From NCBI RefSeq assembly GCF_022179385.1, contig NZ_BPQS01000018.1, positions 41,637 through 105,636 of the forward strand: a stretch of DNA of 64,000 nt, in the 5' to 3' direction. Shown one piece after another: positions 51,672 to 62,357 of this stretch (position 1 is its first letter; the number at the start of each line of letters is the position of its first letter). Source of the DNA: Methylobacterium longum. Its GTDB lineage: Bacteria > Pseudomonadota > Alphaproteobacteria > Rhizobiales > Beijerinckiaceae. Position numbers and translations under genes: made by a program. The notes beneath the pieces were generated by a model. It ran no database searches. It worked only from the letters and a program-made list of their open reading frames with translations, and was not told the DNA's origin.

Positions 51672-52559
51672 ATGGACGTCTTCCTCCAGGTGCTCGCCAA
51701 TGGAGTGATGCTCGGCGGCCTGTTCGCCATCGTCAGCGTCGGGCTGACCCTGATCTTCGGCATCGTGAAGGTCGTCAACTTCGCCCACGGCGAGTTCCTG
51801 ATGGTCGGGATGTACCTGACCTACCTCGCCGTGAGCGGACTCGGCCTGCACCCGTTCGCCGCCGTGATCCTCGTCGTCCCGGTCCTGTTCCTGCTGGGCG
51901 CCCTGACCCAGCGGTTCCTGATCCAGCCGCTGCTCGCCGCGGGCGACCACCACATCCAGATCTTCGCCACGGTCGGCCTGTCGACGGTGCTGATCAACCT
52001 CGCCCTCCTCGTCTTCGGGGCCGACATCGCCAACACCCCGCCGTCGGGCCTGCGCCAACCGCTGCAGATCGGTCCGGTGCGGGTGCTCCTCGGACAGGTG
52101 GTGATCCTCGGTACGGCGATCCTGCTGGTGGCGGGGCTGCAGACGTTCCTGGCCCGGACGCGCACGGGGCGGGCGATCCGGGCGGTGGCCCAGAACCGCG
52201 CCGCGGCGGAGCTGATGGGCATCGACGTGAACCGGATCTACGCCCTGACCTTCGGCATCGGCGCGGCCTGCGTGGGCGTGGCGGCGGTGCTGATCGCGCC
52301 GCTCTACCCGACCTCGCCCAACAGCGGCACCTACTTCGTGCTGATCGCCTTCGTGGTCGTCGTGCTCGGCGGCCTCGGCTCGATCCGCGGCGCCTTCGTC
52401 GGAGCGATCCTGATCGGCCTGATCGACAGCGTCACGGGCTTCTACGTCGGGGCCGACATGCGCGAGGTCGCGGTCTTCGGCGTGTTCCTGGCGATCCTGA
52501 TCCTGAAGCCCTCGGGCTTGTTCGGACGACAGCTCCGGCTGTCCCACGTCTCGCCGTGA
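51672..52559 (+). CDS. Branched-chain-type ABC permease, LivH-like
   Basis: This 295-residue permease has about eight helices and the LivH signature LANGVMLGGLFAIVSVGLTL, IFGIVKVVNFAHGEFLMVG. The coupling segment is RAVAQNRAAAELMGIDVNRIYAL. ATG 51672 is the family start. It pairs with the LivM half of the next gene. Confidence 0.92.
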   Translation: MDVFLQVLANGVMLGGLFAIVSVGLTLIFGIVKVVNFAHGEFLMVGMYLTYLAVSGLGLHPFAAVILVVPVLFLLGALTQRFLIQPLLAAGDHHIQIFATVGLSTVLINLALLVFGADIANTPPSGLRQPLQIGPVRVLLGQVVILGTAILLVAGLQTFLARTRTGRAIRAVAQNRAAAELMGIDVNRIYALTFGIGAACVGVAAVLIAPLYPTSPNSGTYFVLIAFVVVVLGGLGSIRGAFVGAILIGLIDSVTGFYVGADMREVAVFGVFLAILILKPSGLFGRQLRLSHVSP

Positions 52560-52569
52560 GGGGGCCGCG

Positions 52570-54361
52570 ATGACCGATATCCCGCTCACCGCCGCCCCGT
52601 CCGCCGGACTGTCCGCGTTCCCCCGCCGGGGCGCGGCGGCGCTGGCCCTCGTTCTCGCGGCCCTGGTGGCCGTGCCGGTCGCGGTCGGCAACCCGTTCAT
52701 CTACCACGTCTTCATCACGATCTGCGTCTTCGCGGCGCTCTCGACCGCCTGGAACATCGTCGGCGGCTATGCCGGCCAGCTCTCCCTCGGCCACGGCATC
52801 TTCTACGGGCTCGGCGCCTATTGCGGGATGCTGCTCGTCGGTGCCGGGATCAGCCCGTGGATCGGCATGGTGGCGGGCGCCGCCCTCGCCATGCTGGTGG
52901 CGCTCGCCATCAGCTATCCGTGCTTCCGGCTGCACGGGCCGTTCTTCTCGCTGGCGACCATCGCCTTCCTCGAAGTCTTCCGCGTGCTGGCGCTGCATTT
53001 CCGGGATCTGACCGGTGGCGCCACCGGGCTGATGATCCCGCTGAAGTTCGGCTGGGCCTGGATGGTGTTCCGGGACCGCTGGCCGCCCCTGGCCATCGCC
53101 TTCGGGCTGCTGCTGCTGACGCTGGCCGTCGCGTGGTGGATGCGGACCCACCGGATCGGGTTCTACCTCGTGGCGACCCGCGAGCGGGAATCGGCCGCCC
53201 GCGCCGCGGGCGTGCCGACGGTGGGCACGCGGCTCGTGGCTGTGGCGGTGTCGGGGGCGCTGACCGCCATGGTCGGCACCTTCCACGCCATGTACCTGAC
53301 CTTCATCGAGCCGGCGGCGGTGTTCTCGCTGACCCTGTCGATCCAGATCGCGATGTTCGCGCTGATCGGCGGCCTGGGCACGGTGTTCGGACCGCTGCTG
53401 GGCGCGGTGCTCCTCGTGCCGATCACCGAGCTCGCCCGCGGCTGGCTGGGTGCCAAGGCGCTCGGGCTCCACGGGCTGGTTTACGGCCTCGTGCTGGTGC
53501 TGGTCGTGCTGTTCCTGCCCAACGGCCTGATGGGCCTGGTATCCCGCTTCACGCGGGCCGGCGCCGGCACCCGCGGGGTGCAGGCCGGCACGGTCGCCGC
53601 AGCGCCGCGCGCGGCGGAGCGGCGGCCGCTCGGCGAGGCCGTCATCCGGGTCGAGGGCCTGCAGAAGCGCTTCGGCGGCCTGCACGTGACCAACGATGTC
53701 GGCTTCACGCTGCGCGAGGGCGAGATCCTCGGCCTGATCGGCCCGAACGGGGCCGGCAAGACCACCGTCTTCAACATGATCTCCGGCTTCCTGAAGCCCG
53801 ATGCCGGATCGGTGAGCGTCCGCGCGCCGGACGGGACGTGGCACAGCCCGGGCCGACCGGCCGATTTCGCCGCGCTCGGCGTCGGCCGGACCTTCCAGAT
53901 CGTGCAGCCCTTCGCGGCCATGACGGTCGAGGAGAACATCATGGTCGGCGCCTTCTACCGCCACCGCGACGTGCGCGAGGCCCGAGAGGTCGCCCGCGAG
54001 ACCGCCGAGCGGATGGGCCTCGCGCCCTGGCTCGGGAGCGAGGCCCGCGGCCTCACGATCGGCGGCCTCAAGCGGCTCGAGGTCGCCCGCGTGATGGCCA
54101 TGCGCCCGCGCGTGCTGCTCCTCGACGAGGTGATGGCCGGCATCAACCAGACCGACGTGCGCCGCGCCATCGACCTCATGCTGTCGATCCGCGATACCGG
54201 CGTCAGCATCATCGCCATCGAGCACGTCATGCAGGCGGTGATGGCGCTCTCCGACCGGGTGATCGTCCTGAGTTCCGGGCAGATCATCGCCCAGGGCAGC
54301 CCGCAGGACGTCGTGCGCGATGCCGCCGTGATCGAGGCGTATCTCGGCAAGGAGTTCGTCC

Positions 54362-54375
<14 letters not shown>
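52570..54375 (+). CDS. Fused LivM permease and LivG ATPase
   Basis: This 601-residue fusion joins a LivM permease (about 1-330; WNIVGGYAGQLSLGHGIFYG, GGLGTVFGPLLGAVLL) to a LivG-like ATPase (about 355-600). The ATPase has Walker A GPNGAGKTTV, Walker B VLLLDEVMAGINQ and the switch histidine in IEHVMQA. The signature segment is TIGGLKRLEVARVMA, a diverged form of the usual LSGGQ-like sequence. Such fusions occur in the family. The last 14 bases overlap the next ATPase gene. Confidence 0.9.
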
Positions 54376-55066
<691 letters not shown>

Positions 55067-55067
55067 G

Positions 55068-55874
55068 ATGATCGAGCGGGAGACGAATCCGGATCCGATC
55101 GCGCGCCGACCGAGCCATGCCGGCCGCCGCGTCCTCGTCACGGGCGCCGGGCGCGGGATCGGCCGGGCGATCGCGGAGGGCTTCGGCGCGCGCGGCGCCC
55201 TGGTCGGCGTCGCCGACGTGAACCCGGAGGACGTGGCCGCGACGGTCGGGGCCATCGAGGCCGCCGGCGGACGAGCCCTGGCGATGCAGCTCGACGTCGC
55301 CGATTATCCGGCCGTCGCGGCGGCCCTGTCGGCGGCCGCCGCCGCCCTCGACGGCCCGTTCGACACGGTGGTCAACAATGCCGGCATCTCGCCCAAGCAC
55401 GACGGCGCGGCCCACCGCGTCTGGGAGATGGATCCGGCGGAATGGAACCGCGTCGTCGCGGTCAACCTGACGGGGGCGTTCAACACCGTCCGGGCGCTGA
55501 CGCCGGCCATGCGCGCGGCCGGGCGCGGCTGGATCGTCAACCTGTCCTCGGTGGCGGGCAAGACCTACTCGCCGATCGTCGCCTGCCACTACGCGGCCTC
55601 GAAGGCCGGGCTGATCGGCTTCACCAAGCACCTCGCGGCCGAGCTCGGCCCGTTCGGCATCCGCGTCAACGCGATCGCGCCGGGCCGGATCGAGACCCCG
55701 ATGGTCCGGGCAGTGGGCCGCGCGGTCAACGACGAACAGGCCCGCCTGACGCCGATGGGCCGCCTCGGCGCCCCCGAGGAAGTCGCGGATCTCGCCCTCT
55801 ACCTGACCTCCGCCGAGGCCAGCTTCGTCACCGGGCAGACCGTCGACGTGGCCGGCGGCCTGTACATGACGTGA
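55068..55874 (+). CDS. Short-chain dehydrogenase/reductase
   Basis: This 268-residue classical SDR has the nucleotide loop TGAGRGIG (25-32), NNAG (103-106), catalytic serines in NLSSVAG (158-164) and Tyr175/Lys179 in HYAASKAG. The final segment FVTGQTVDVAGGLYMT is typical. It probably oxidises a hydroxy group with NAD(P)+ or reduces a ketone. It starts 2 bases after the LivF stop, so it belongs to the operon. Confidence 0.92.
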   Translation: MIERETNPDPIARRPSHAGRRVLVTGAGRGIGRAIAEGFGARGALVGVADVNPEDVAATVGAIEAAGGRALAMQLDVADYPAVAAALSAAAAALDGPFDTVVNNAGISPKHDGAAHRVWEMDPAEWNRVVAVNLTGAFNTVRALTPAMRAAGRGWIVNLSSVAGKTYSPIVACHYAASKAGLIGFTKHLAAELGPFGIRVNAIAPGRIETPMVRAVGRAVNDEQARLTPMGRLGAPEEVADLALYLTSAEASFVTGQTVDVAGGLYMT

Positions 55875-55905
55875 GCCGGGACGGCGGATGGACGGGAGGA
55901 CGGCC

Positions 55906-56715
55906 ATGGACGGGACGATCAGCGCCGCCGGGATCACCGGGCGCACCCGGGTCTACGGGATCCTGGCGGATCCGATCTACCACGTGAAGGCGCCCGCGGT
56001 GATGGGGGCGCTCTTCGCCCGCCACGGGGTGGACGGCGTGCTGGTCCCGCTGCACGTGACCGCGGACGGGCTGGCCGCCGTGATGGACGGGCTGCGGCAC
56101 CTGCGCAATTTCGGCGGCTTCATCGCCACGGTCCCGCACAAGACGACGATGACCGGCCTGTGCGATGCGCTCACCCGCGAGGCCGAGCAGATCGGGGCCG
56201 TGAACTGCGTCCGGCGCGAGGCGGACGGCCGGATGATCGGCACGATGCTGGACGGAATCGGCTTCGTCGAGGCCCTGCGCGCCTCGGGCCTGGAGCCCCG
56301 CGGCCGTAATGCGGCGCTCGCGGGGGCGGGCGGCGCCGCGAGCGCCATCGCCTTCGCCCTGGCCGAGGCGGGCGTCGCGCGCCTGACGATCTTGAACCGC
56401 ACCGCCGGCCGCGCGCAGGCGCTGGTGGACCGCCTGCGCGCGGCCTACCCGACACTCGTCGTCGCGGCGGAAGGCGCTCAGCCGGACCATGATCTTCTCG
56501 TCAACGGCACCTCGCTCGGAATGCGTCCGCAGGACGCTGCCCCGTTCGATCTCGCCGCCCTTCACGACGGACAGTTCGTCGCCGAGGCGATCATGGAGCC
56601 GGAGATGACGCCGCTGCTCGCCGCCGCGCTGGCCGCAGGCTGCCGCATCCAGAAGGGCCTGCCGATGCTGGAACGGCAGATCGCCCTGATGGCCCGTCAC
56701 ATGGGCGCACTCTGA
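55906..56715 (+). CDS. Shikimate dehydrogenase-like protein
   Basis: This 269-residue protein has the shikimate-dehydrogenase layout: TRVYGILADPIYHVKAPAVMG in place of the usual GDPVxHSxSP segment, the substrate lysine in VPHKTTM, AVNCV, and the nucleotide-binding LAGAGGAASAIAFALAE. The usual serines of the SxS site are replaced (HVKAP), so the substrate may differ from shikimate. GGGAGG before ATG 55906 favours this start over 55888. As part of a catabolic operon it may act on quinate or a related hydroxy acid. Confidence 0.85.
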   Translation: MDGTISAAGITGRTRVYGILADPIYHVKAPAVMGALFARHGVDGVLVPLHVTADGLAAVMDGLRHLRNFGGFIATVPHKTTMTGLCDALTREAEQIGAVNCVRREADGRMIGTMLDGIGFVEALRASGLEPRGRNAALAGAGGAASAIAFALAEAGVARLTILNRTAGRAQALVDRLRAAYPTLVVAAEGAQPDHDLLVNGTSLGMRPQDAAPFDLAALHDGQFVAEAIMEPEMTPLLAAALAAGCRIQKGLPMLERQIALMARHMGAL

Positions 56716-56724
56716 GGCCGGATC

Positions 56725-58347
56725 TTGAAACGGATCGACACCGACGCCGTCGAGGCGGGCGACTTCGACTACGTGATCGTGGGCGGCGGCACCGCGGGCT
56801 GCGTCCTGGCCAACCGGCTGACCGAGACCGGGACGCAGCGGGTGCTCCTCCTCGAGGCTGGGGGGCGCGCGCGCAGTCCCTGGGTCTCGATCCCGGCCGG
56901 GTTCAGCCGCCTGCTCCAGCACCCGGCCTACAACTGGCGCTTCCAGACCGAACCCGAGGAGGCGACCGGCGGCCGGGTGATCGCGGTTCCACGGGGCCGG
57001 GGTCTCGGCGGCTCGACGCTGATCAACGGCATGATCTACGTGCGCGGCCAGCCGCAGGATTACGATTCCTGGGCGCAGGCCGGGTGTCGCGGGTGGGGCT
57101 CCGCGGACGTGCTGCCTTACTTCTGCAAGCTGGAGGATTTCGATGGCGCCCCCGATCCGCTGCGGGCGCGCGGCGGACCGCTGCCGCTCACCGAGGTGGC
57201 CGAGCGTCCGGCCATCGCCGAGGCCTTCATCGCCTCCGCGCAGGCTGCAGGGTATCCGCGCAATCCCGACTACAACGCGGCGAGCCAGGACGGCTTCGGC
57301 TATTACCAGGTCAACCAGAGAGGCGGTCGACGGATCAGCGCTGCCGACGCCTACCTGAGGCCGGCGCTAGGGCGCGCGAACCTCGCGGTCGTGACGGACG
57401 CGCAGGTCCTGCGGCTGACCTTCCATCAGGACCGAGCGAACGGCGTCGCCGCGCTGGTCGCCGGGCGCGAGCGGATTTTCCGCTGCCGCGGCGAGGTGAT
57501 CCTCGCCGCAGGCGCCGCCCAGACCCCGCAGATCCTCGAATTGTCCGGCCTCGGCGATCCGGTGATCCTCGCCGGGCTCGGCGTCCCGGTGCAGCACGCG
57601 CTCCCCGGGGTCGGCGCCAACTACATGGACCATTACTGCACGCGCATGAACTGGCGCGTGCGCCTGCCGGTGACGCTTAACGAGCAGACCCGCGGACTCC
57701 GCCTCGGTCTGGCGGCGGCGCGCTACCTCGCCACCCGGCAGGGGATCCTGTCGCTCGGAACCGGCCTCGCCCACGGCTTCGTGCGGACGCGACCGGGGCT
57801 CGATGGACCCGACGTGCAGTACTTCTTCATGCATGCGAGCTACGCCAACGCGGCCGAGCGCAAGCTCGATCGCCTGCCCGGCATGACGATCGGCGTCACG
57901 CAACTGCGCCCGGAATCGCGCGGCACGATCCACGCCGCCTCGCCCGATCCGCTGAAGCCCCCGGCGATCCGACCGAACTTCCTCGCCACCGAGGAGGACC
58001 GCCGCGCGATGGTCGAGGGGATGAAGATCGCCCGGTCCATCGTCGCCCAGGCGCCGATGGACCGGTTCCGCGGCCCCGAGCTCAACCCCGGCCCGGATTG
58101 CCGGACGGACGCGGACTGGCTCGCTTTCGCCCGTCGCGACGGCCAGACGATCTATCATATCTGCGGAACCTGCCGCATGGGTGGCGATCCCGGGTCGGTC
58201 ACGGATCCGAACCTGCGCGTGCGCGGCGTGACGGGCCTGCGCGTGGCGGACGCCTCGATCATGCCGCGCATCGTCTCCGGCAACACGCAGGCGGCGGTGT
58301 TCATGATCGCCGAGAAGGCGGCCGACCTGATCCGCGCCGACGCATAA
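56725..58347 (+). CDS. GMC oxidoreductase
   Basis: This 540-residue FAD enzyme has the N-terminal dinucleotide motif VGGGTAGC (19-26), the GMC signature region GRGLGGSTLINGMIYVRGQ and the second signature GAAQTPQILELSGLG. The active-site His478 is in HICGTCRMG and Asn520 in SGNTQAAVFM. It resembles choline or alcohol dehydrogenases. The start is TTG at 56725 with GAGG upstream. It is the last gene of the operon and probably oxidises an alcohol, passing electrons to oxygen or the quinone pool. Confidence 0.9.
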   Translation: MKRIDTDAVEAGDFDYVIVGGGTAGCVLANRLTETGTQRVLLLEAGGRARSPWVSIPAGFSRLLQHPAYNWRFQTEPEEATGGRVIAVPRGRGLGGSTLINGMIYVRGQPQDYDSWAQAGCRGWGSADVLPYFCKLEDFDGAPDPLRARGGPLPLTEVAERPAIAEAFIASAQAAGYPRNPDYNAASQDGFGYYQVNQRGGRRISAADAYLRPALGRANLAVVTDAQVLRLTFHQDRANGVAALVAGRERIFRCRGEVILAAGAAQTPQILELSGLGDPVILAGLGVPVQHALPGVGANYMDHYCTRMNWRVRLPVTLNEQTRGLRLGLAAARYLATRQGILSLGTGLAHGFVRTRPGLDGPDVQYFFMHASYANAAERKLDRLPGMTIGVTQLRPESRGTIHAASPDPLKPPAIRPNFLATEEDRRAMVEGMKIARSIVAQAPMDRFRGPELNPGPDCRTDADWLAFARRDGQTIYHICGTCRMGGDPGSVTDPNLRVRGVTGLRVADASIMPRIVSGNTQAAVFMIAEKAADLIRADA

Positions 58348-58478
58348 CGCGTGCCGTCCATCGGGATTTATCCGGGAGCAGCGGCGCGGGGCTGCGGCCG
58401 GGCTCCCGCACCGATAGACCTGCGGGACGGGCAAAGCTGTCGGTCGGCCACGCAGCTTTTATGCCGGCCGGCCGCTGC

Positions 58479-58847
58479 TCAGATGCCGACGCTCGCCGCA
58501 CCGGCATCGGCGGCCTGTCGGACGGTCGCTCCCCCTCGCAGAGCCATCGCTATGGCGGTCGACATGGTGTCGACGGCGAGGGCCCGATCCTGCCCATAAT
58601 CGTACGAGCTGTTACTCTTGGAGCTCAGCCTTGCGTAGTAGCTGTCGGGAAACTCCCTATCGACGCGCGTCTTGAGCATCGTCGTCGCAGCTCTGTAATC
58701 GTCGTCGAAGTTCCGGCCACGCGCCCTGGCCGTGTCGTCGAATGTCCCGGCTCCCTTTTCGCGGGCTGCAGCGTCGGCTCGGCGCTCCTGCGCGCTGCCG
58801 AGAAAGAACTGCATGGTCTTGGAGATCAGCCAGCTGAGGGACGGCAT
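58479..58847 (-). CDS. Hypothetical protein
   Basis: This 122-residue protein starts MPSLSWLISKTMQFFLGSAQ and is mostly charged and helical (DDTARARGRNFDDDYRAATT), ending in an alanine-rich helix. A GGGAG Shine-Dalgarno 8 bases before ATG 58847 supports the start. The N-terminal hydrophobic patch could be a short amphipathic helix. I do not recognise the family. It is monocistronic and convergent to the catabolic operon. Confidence 0.6.
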   Translation of the reverse strand: MPSLSWLISKTMQFFLGSAQERRADAAAREKGAGTFDDTARARGRNFDDDYRAATTMLKTRVDREFPDSYYARLSSKSNSSYDYGQDRALAVDTMSTAIAMALRGGATVRQAADAGAASVGI

Positions 58848-58979
58848 CGATATCTCCCGATCAGGTAGCGAGGAATGCGACTGACCAGCCCTCGTAGCAC
58901 GCTTTGCCCGTTGGCGGGCTGGACGGCGCTGCCATGACACATGCCGGGCGCGCCGCGTCGCCGCGGATCGGTATCCAGG

Positions 58980-59309
58980 TCAATCCGCCTGGCCGGTGAC
59001 GGCTCGCCGACGGTGTGCCGCCCTGTGCCGCGTCCGCGTCCGGTGATGCCGGTGCTCCGCTCGCGGCTTCGATGCGATCACCGGCGCCGGTGCGACCGGC
59101 GGTGCCGCTACCGGAGGACCGTCATGATCCGCGATGACGCGACGGGCCTCCTCGACGGACATGCCACAGGTCGAGATCCCCTGGAGGGTCCCCAATGCCC
59201 GATTGTATGCGGGGAGATCGGGGCACCCGGCGATGCCGAAGCTCCATGCGGTCGCAGGGGCCGCGATCATCATCGACAGGGCAAGCGTGGCCGCAGACGT
59301 CTTTGACAT
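58980..59309 (-). CDS. Exported hypothetical protein with His/Arg-rich tail
   Basis: This 109-residue protein has a signal peptide (MSKTSAATLALSMMIAAPATA), a short cysteine pair (GCPDLP and GISTCGMS) that could form a disulfide, and a proline-rich linker. The C-terminus is rich in His and Arg (HRHHRTRTRHRAAHRRR), which might bind metal or nucleic acid. The start at 59309 is chosen for the signal peptide; the ribosome site is weak. The function is unknown. Confidence 0.55.
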   Translation of the reverse strand: MSKTSAATLALSMMIAAPATAWSFGIAGCPDLPAYNRALGTLQGISTCGMSVEEARRVIADHDGPPVAAPPVAPAPVIASKPRAEHRHHRTRTRHRAAHRRRAVTGQAD

Positions 59310-59374
59310 CGCCGATGATCCCTCGTTCGCCAATTGCCTCACCTGCTGTCGCGCGGAACCGATGGCCAGCGACA

Positions 59375-59716
59375 TCAGACCGATGGCCGCAACCATGTCG
59401 ATTTCGGCGATGCCGAGCAGAACGCGACAGGCGGAGCGATCATGGTGCTTGCCGAAACATCAGTATTTGCCCTAAAATAATCCAATAGGATGGAGCGTCC
59501 GTCGCTCAGTGATTTCGCTACCCGATTGATTGCTAGCGGAATGCTGGCATCCTGAAGTGCGGTCTTGTCCAATGCGCTGCAATCCCCTGCAAAGGCGCGG
59601 CGATCGAATGGGCTGAGGCTCACCGCACCGGCGCGGCGGGCGTCTTCAGCAGATACTACAGCTCCGATGCGATCGTAGTCACGAAAGGCGTCCCTCGATC
59701 GGGTGCCGGCAGCCAA
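59375..59716 (-). CDS. Possible hypothetical protein
   Basis: This 113-residue frame has lower GC and a helical-looking central part (LDKTALQDASIPLAINRVAK, SLSDGRSILLDYFRANTDV). No start signal is clear and the last 25 residues look random. It may be a decayed or transferred gene. Confidence 0.35.
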   Translation of the reverse strand: MAAGTRSRDAFRDYDRIGAVVSAEDARRAGAVSLSPFDRRAFAGDCSALDKTALQDASIPLAINRVAKSLSDGRSILLDYFRANTDVSASTMIAPPVAFCSASPKSTWLRPSV

Positions 59717-60170
59717 GAGTGCTCCTCAGGTCTGAAGTCCAGGGCTGTGAGGATCATGAAGCGATGGGAAGGACAGTCTACTCGGCGTGTCAGCGCTGGG
59801 CGGGGACCGGTTTCCTAGAGAGCGGCACGAAGGTGAAGCTCGCTGGAAATGGGCTGAACGTGTTGCAGAGGCGCAGCGACGGTCGGCGCAGGATCCTTCA
59901 CACGTGGAACCGAGCAGCGCTGGTCGAAGCCCGCCCGCGGCCCTGTCGACATCGACGCGCAAGGCCTATCACGGAGGGATGCCGACGAGTCCGGGAATTC
60001 GATCCTGCTCCTCCGTCGAACGCCGCGGAAGTCCATATGCGCGATGCAGGCGGCCTGTCAGATTCTCGCTTGGAACGATGTGCAGTTCCGGGGCATCAGT
60101 GTAGTCAGCTTAAGTACGAGACATCGCAATTCACACGTACGGATTCTGACTCGAGCGAGCGCGCATAGCA
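59717..60170 (+). other. Region without a supportable gene
   Basis: GC is lower than the window average towards the right. A 149-codon plus-strand frame exists but its product looks non-coding. It should hold the promoter of the binding-protein gene at 60171. Confidence 0.4.
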
Positions 60171-61151
60171 ATGATCAAGATAATCGCGATGCCGATCTTA
60201 TCGATCACGATCTGTTGCGGTCCAGCGCTCGCCGAGCCGCGCAACAAAGAGAAGAAGGTTGCGGTCGTTACGAATTTCTCTGAGAATGACGCGGTAGCGC
60301 AGGATCTCGTGAAGAGTTTTGCGAACGCTCTCGATCGAGCTGCAAGCAACGATGTGGCGATAAAGTATGAGTATTATTGGTCCGGCGGTAATACTGAAAC
60401 CGCTAAGATCTATGCCAAAAAGGTCGCCGCGAGCAGTCCGGACGCGATTTTTGCTGCCACCACACCGGTGGTCAGCGCCCTGCTCAATGAAACCAAGACC
60501 ATACCGATCGTGTTCGCGACTGTCGCGGATCCGATTGGAAGCGGCTTCGTGGAGAATTTGGCCGCTCCCGGGAAGAACGTGACCGGATTCATAAATTCCG
60601 AGGGCAGCATCGCGGGTAAATGGGTTCAGTACCTCAAGGAACTTTTGCCGGACTTGCCGTGCATTTCGATGATGTACAACACTCGGACTGCGCCATACTA
60701 CAAGTACTACGTGGGCCCCTTTGAGGACGCTGCAAAGTCAGTGAGCATTGAGCCGATTTTGTCGAATGTTTCCACCGAGCAGGAAATCGAAGGCACGATC
60801 CGTGATTTATCCGACCGGAAATGCGGCTTGGTGTTGATGAACGACAGTTTCAATTTCGTGCACCGCCAACGCATCAGCACGGTGTCGGAGCAATACCGTG
60901 TGCCGGTGGTCGCCTACAACAAAGCTACGGCGCTGAACGAAGCGCTCATCGCTTACGGCCCGGAGGAAGTGGATGCCTATAGGAAAGCCGCCGGATACGT
61001 GAAGAAAATCATCGACGGCGCGCAGGTGGGCAAGCTTCCGGTCCAGCTCAATACGCGATTTTATTTGTCGGTGAATCTTCAGAAAGCGAAGCGACTCGGG
61101 ATAGAAATTCCGGCCTCATTCCTGTCCCGCGTCGATGATGAGGTTGAGTAA
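60171..61151 (+). CDS. ABC_sub_bind-family binding protein, orphan
   Basis: This 326-residue periplasmic protein has a signal peptide (IIAMPILSITICCGPALAEP). Its body fits the ABC_sub_bind (PF04392) family: KKVAASSPDAIFAATTPVVS, IPIVFATVADPIGSGFVENL and APGKNVTGF. No permease or ATPase gene lies nearby. GC is near 50%, well below its neighbours, and codon use is different, so recent transfer is likely. The ligand is unknown; tryptophan-type ligands are known for some relatives. Confidence 0.85.
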   Translation: MIKIIAMPILSITICCGPALAEPRNKEKKVAVVTNFSENDAVAQDLVKSFANALDRAASNDVAIKYEYYWSGGNTETAKIYAKKVAASSPDAIFAATTPVVSALLNETKTIPIVFATVADPIGSGFVENLAAPGKNVTGFINSEGSIAGKWVQYLKELLPDLPCISMMYNTRTAPYYKYYVGPFEDAAKSVSIEPILSNVSTEQEIEGTIRDLSDRKCGLVLMNDSFNFVHRQRISTVSEQYRVPVVAYNKATALNEALIAYGPEEVDAYRKAAGYVKKIIDGAQVGKLPVQLNTRFYLSVNLQKAKRLGIEIPASFLSRVDDEVE

Positions 61152-61655
61152 GGCATGGCACTTCCCGTCGTGTCGTCAGGTGCGTCGGGCCATTCGTGCT
61201 GAATCCGGCTCTTGGGAGGGCCGACGTTGCGACGGGAGCGTGTACCTGGCCGCATAGGGCGCTGCAGCCGAGCGGACCCGCCCATCGATCCCATATGGCG
61301 ACCGCATCGAGATGCGCCCGCAAGAGCGGGTCGGCGTCCCGTTCGATGTCAAAATCCAGGATGGCAGCCGGGCTACGAACCGGTCTCCATCGTTGGAGGT
61401 ACCCGGCCGTCTCGACGGCGATCAGCCCGCCCGCCCTCGGGGAGCGGGAGGCGCCGCTCGCCGAGATGACTGGTGAGCCACCGCGGAGCGACCGGGAGCC
61501 CGACGTGGTCCTCTGGGACCGAGCCGAGGCCCGCATGGGCGCAGCAGGGCGTACCGGATCGTCGCGCGAAGAACCGCCAGGCGGGGGAGGGAACTGTCGG
61601 CGAGCCTCGCTTGTCTGTATCACCGTACTGAATCGGACGGGTAGGATCAGCTCAT
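61152..61655. other. Region without a supportable gene
   Basis: A minus-strand frame (61048-61623) contains a stretch reading AILDFDIERDADPLLRAH that could be a fragment of something real, but no domain is recognisable. No RNA gene was seen. Confidence 0.35.
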
Positions 61656-62357
61656 TTGCCCCGCATTATCTCGATCTTTTCGGCAGCAGGAGCAGCCGCG
61701 CTGATGCTCGGCGAGCCCGCTTCCGCGGGATCCGACATCGCGATTGCAACGATTGCAACAGGTCGGCTCTACGTCCTCGGGACGACCGAGCGGCCGCGCA
61801 CGCCCGTGATCCTCGACGGTCAGTTCCGCACGGAATCCGACGAGAGGGGAGGCTTCCAGTACGAGCTGATCTACCATCCGGCGCCCTGCATCGTCTCCGC
61901 GACGATCGAGGGCAAAGCCTACAAGGCCGTCGTCAGCAATTGCGGCCAGCAGGGCTCGCCTGGGCCATCGCGGGGCGCCGGGGAGGCGGTGGCCGTGCCG
62001 GCGCCGGGTGCCAAGCCCGCAGCCCCCGTCGCCTCAGGACGAACCAGCCCGACCGCGTCTGTCGAGCCACCAAATCCGGCCCCCACCTCCGAAGCCGCGG
62101 GACCGGCGGCATCCCCGGCCCCGACGCCGGCCGCGCCGATCCCCGACACGACGTCCGCTGTGAACGGAACGGCTCATCTCCCGCGTGCGCAGCCGAAGAA
62201 TACCAACCCGATCGCCAATCCGCCGCTGCCCCCGGCTCGGCCCAGTTTCCAGACGGAAGTTCGGGCCCACGTGCCTCGGCCCGCGAAGGTGCTGCAGCGG
62301 CCGAAGAATGACGCCCAACCGGAGCCGGACGATCCTGCGGCCCCGCTCGAAGAGTAA
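61656..62357 (+). CDS. Exported proline/alanine-rich hypothetical protein
   Basis: This 233-residue protein has a signal peptide (MPRIISIFSAAGAAALMLGEPASAG) and a small beta-rich domain (about 25-98; IATGRLYVLGTTERPRTPVIL, GGFQYELIYHPAPCIVSATI) with two cysteines likely bridged. A long P/A/S-rich disordered tail follows, ending in an acidic cluster. The start is TTG at 61656 with a TAGGA-like signal. It probably stays in the periplasm or cell envelope. Family unknown. Confidence 0.65.
   Translation: MPRIISIFSAAGAAALMLGEPASAGSDIAIATIATGRLYVLGTTERPRTPVILDGQFRTESDERGGFQYELIYHPAPCIVSATIEGKAYKAVVSNCGQQGSPGPSRGAGEAVAVPAPGAKPAAPVASGRTSPTASVEPPNPAPTSEAAGPAASPAPTPAAPIPDTTSAVNGTAHLPRAQPKNTNPIANPPLPPARPSFQTEVRAHVPRPAKVLQRPKNDAQPEPDDPAAPLEE

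Noticed and set aside
59719..60168. 149-codon plus-strand frame before the binding-protein gene
   Set aside because: No start signal and a product with no regular hydrophobic or domain pattern.
61048..61623. 191-codon minus-strand frame overlapping the end of the binding-protein gene
   Set aside because: A short middle stretch looks protein-like, but it overlaps a clear gene and matches no family I recognise.
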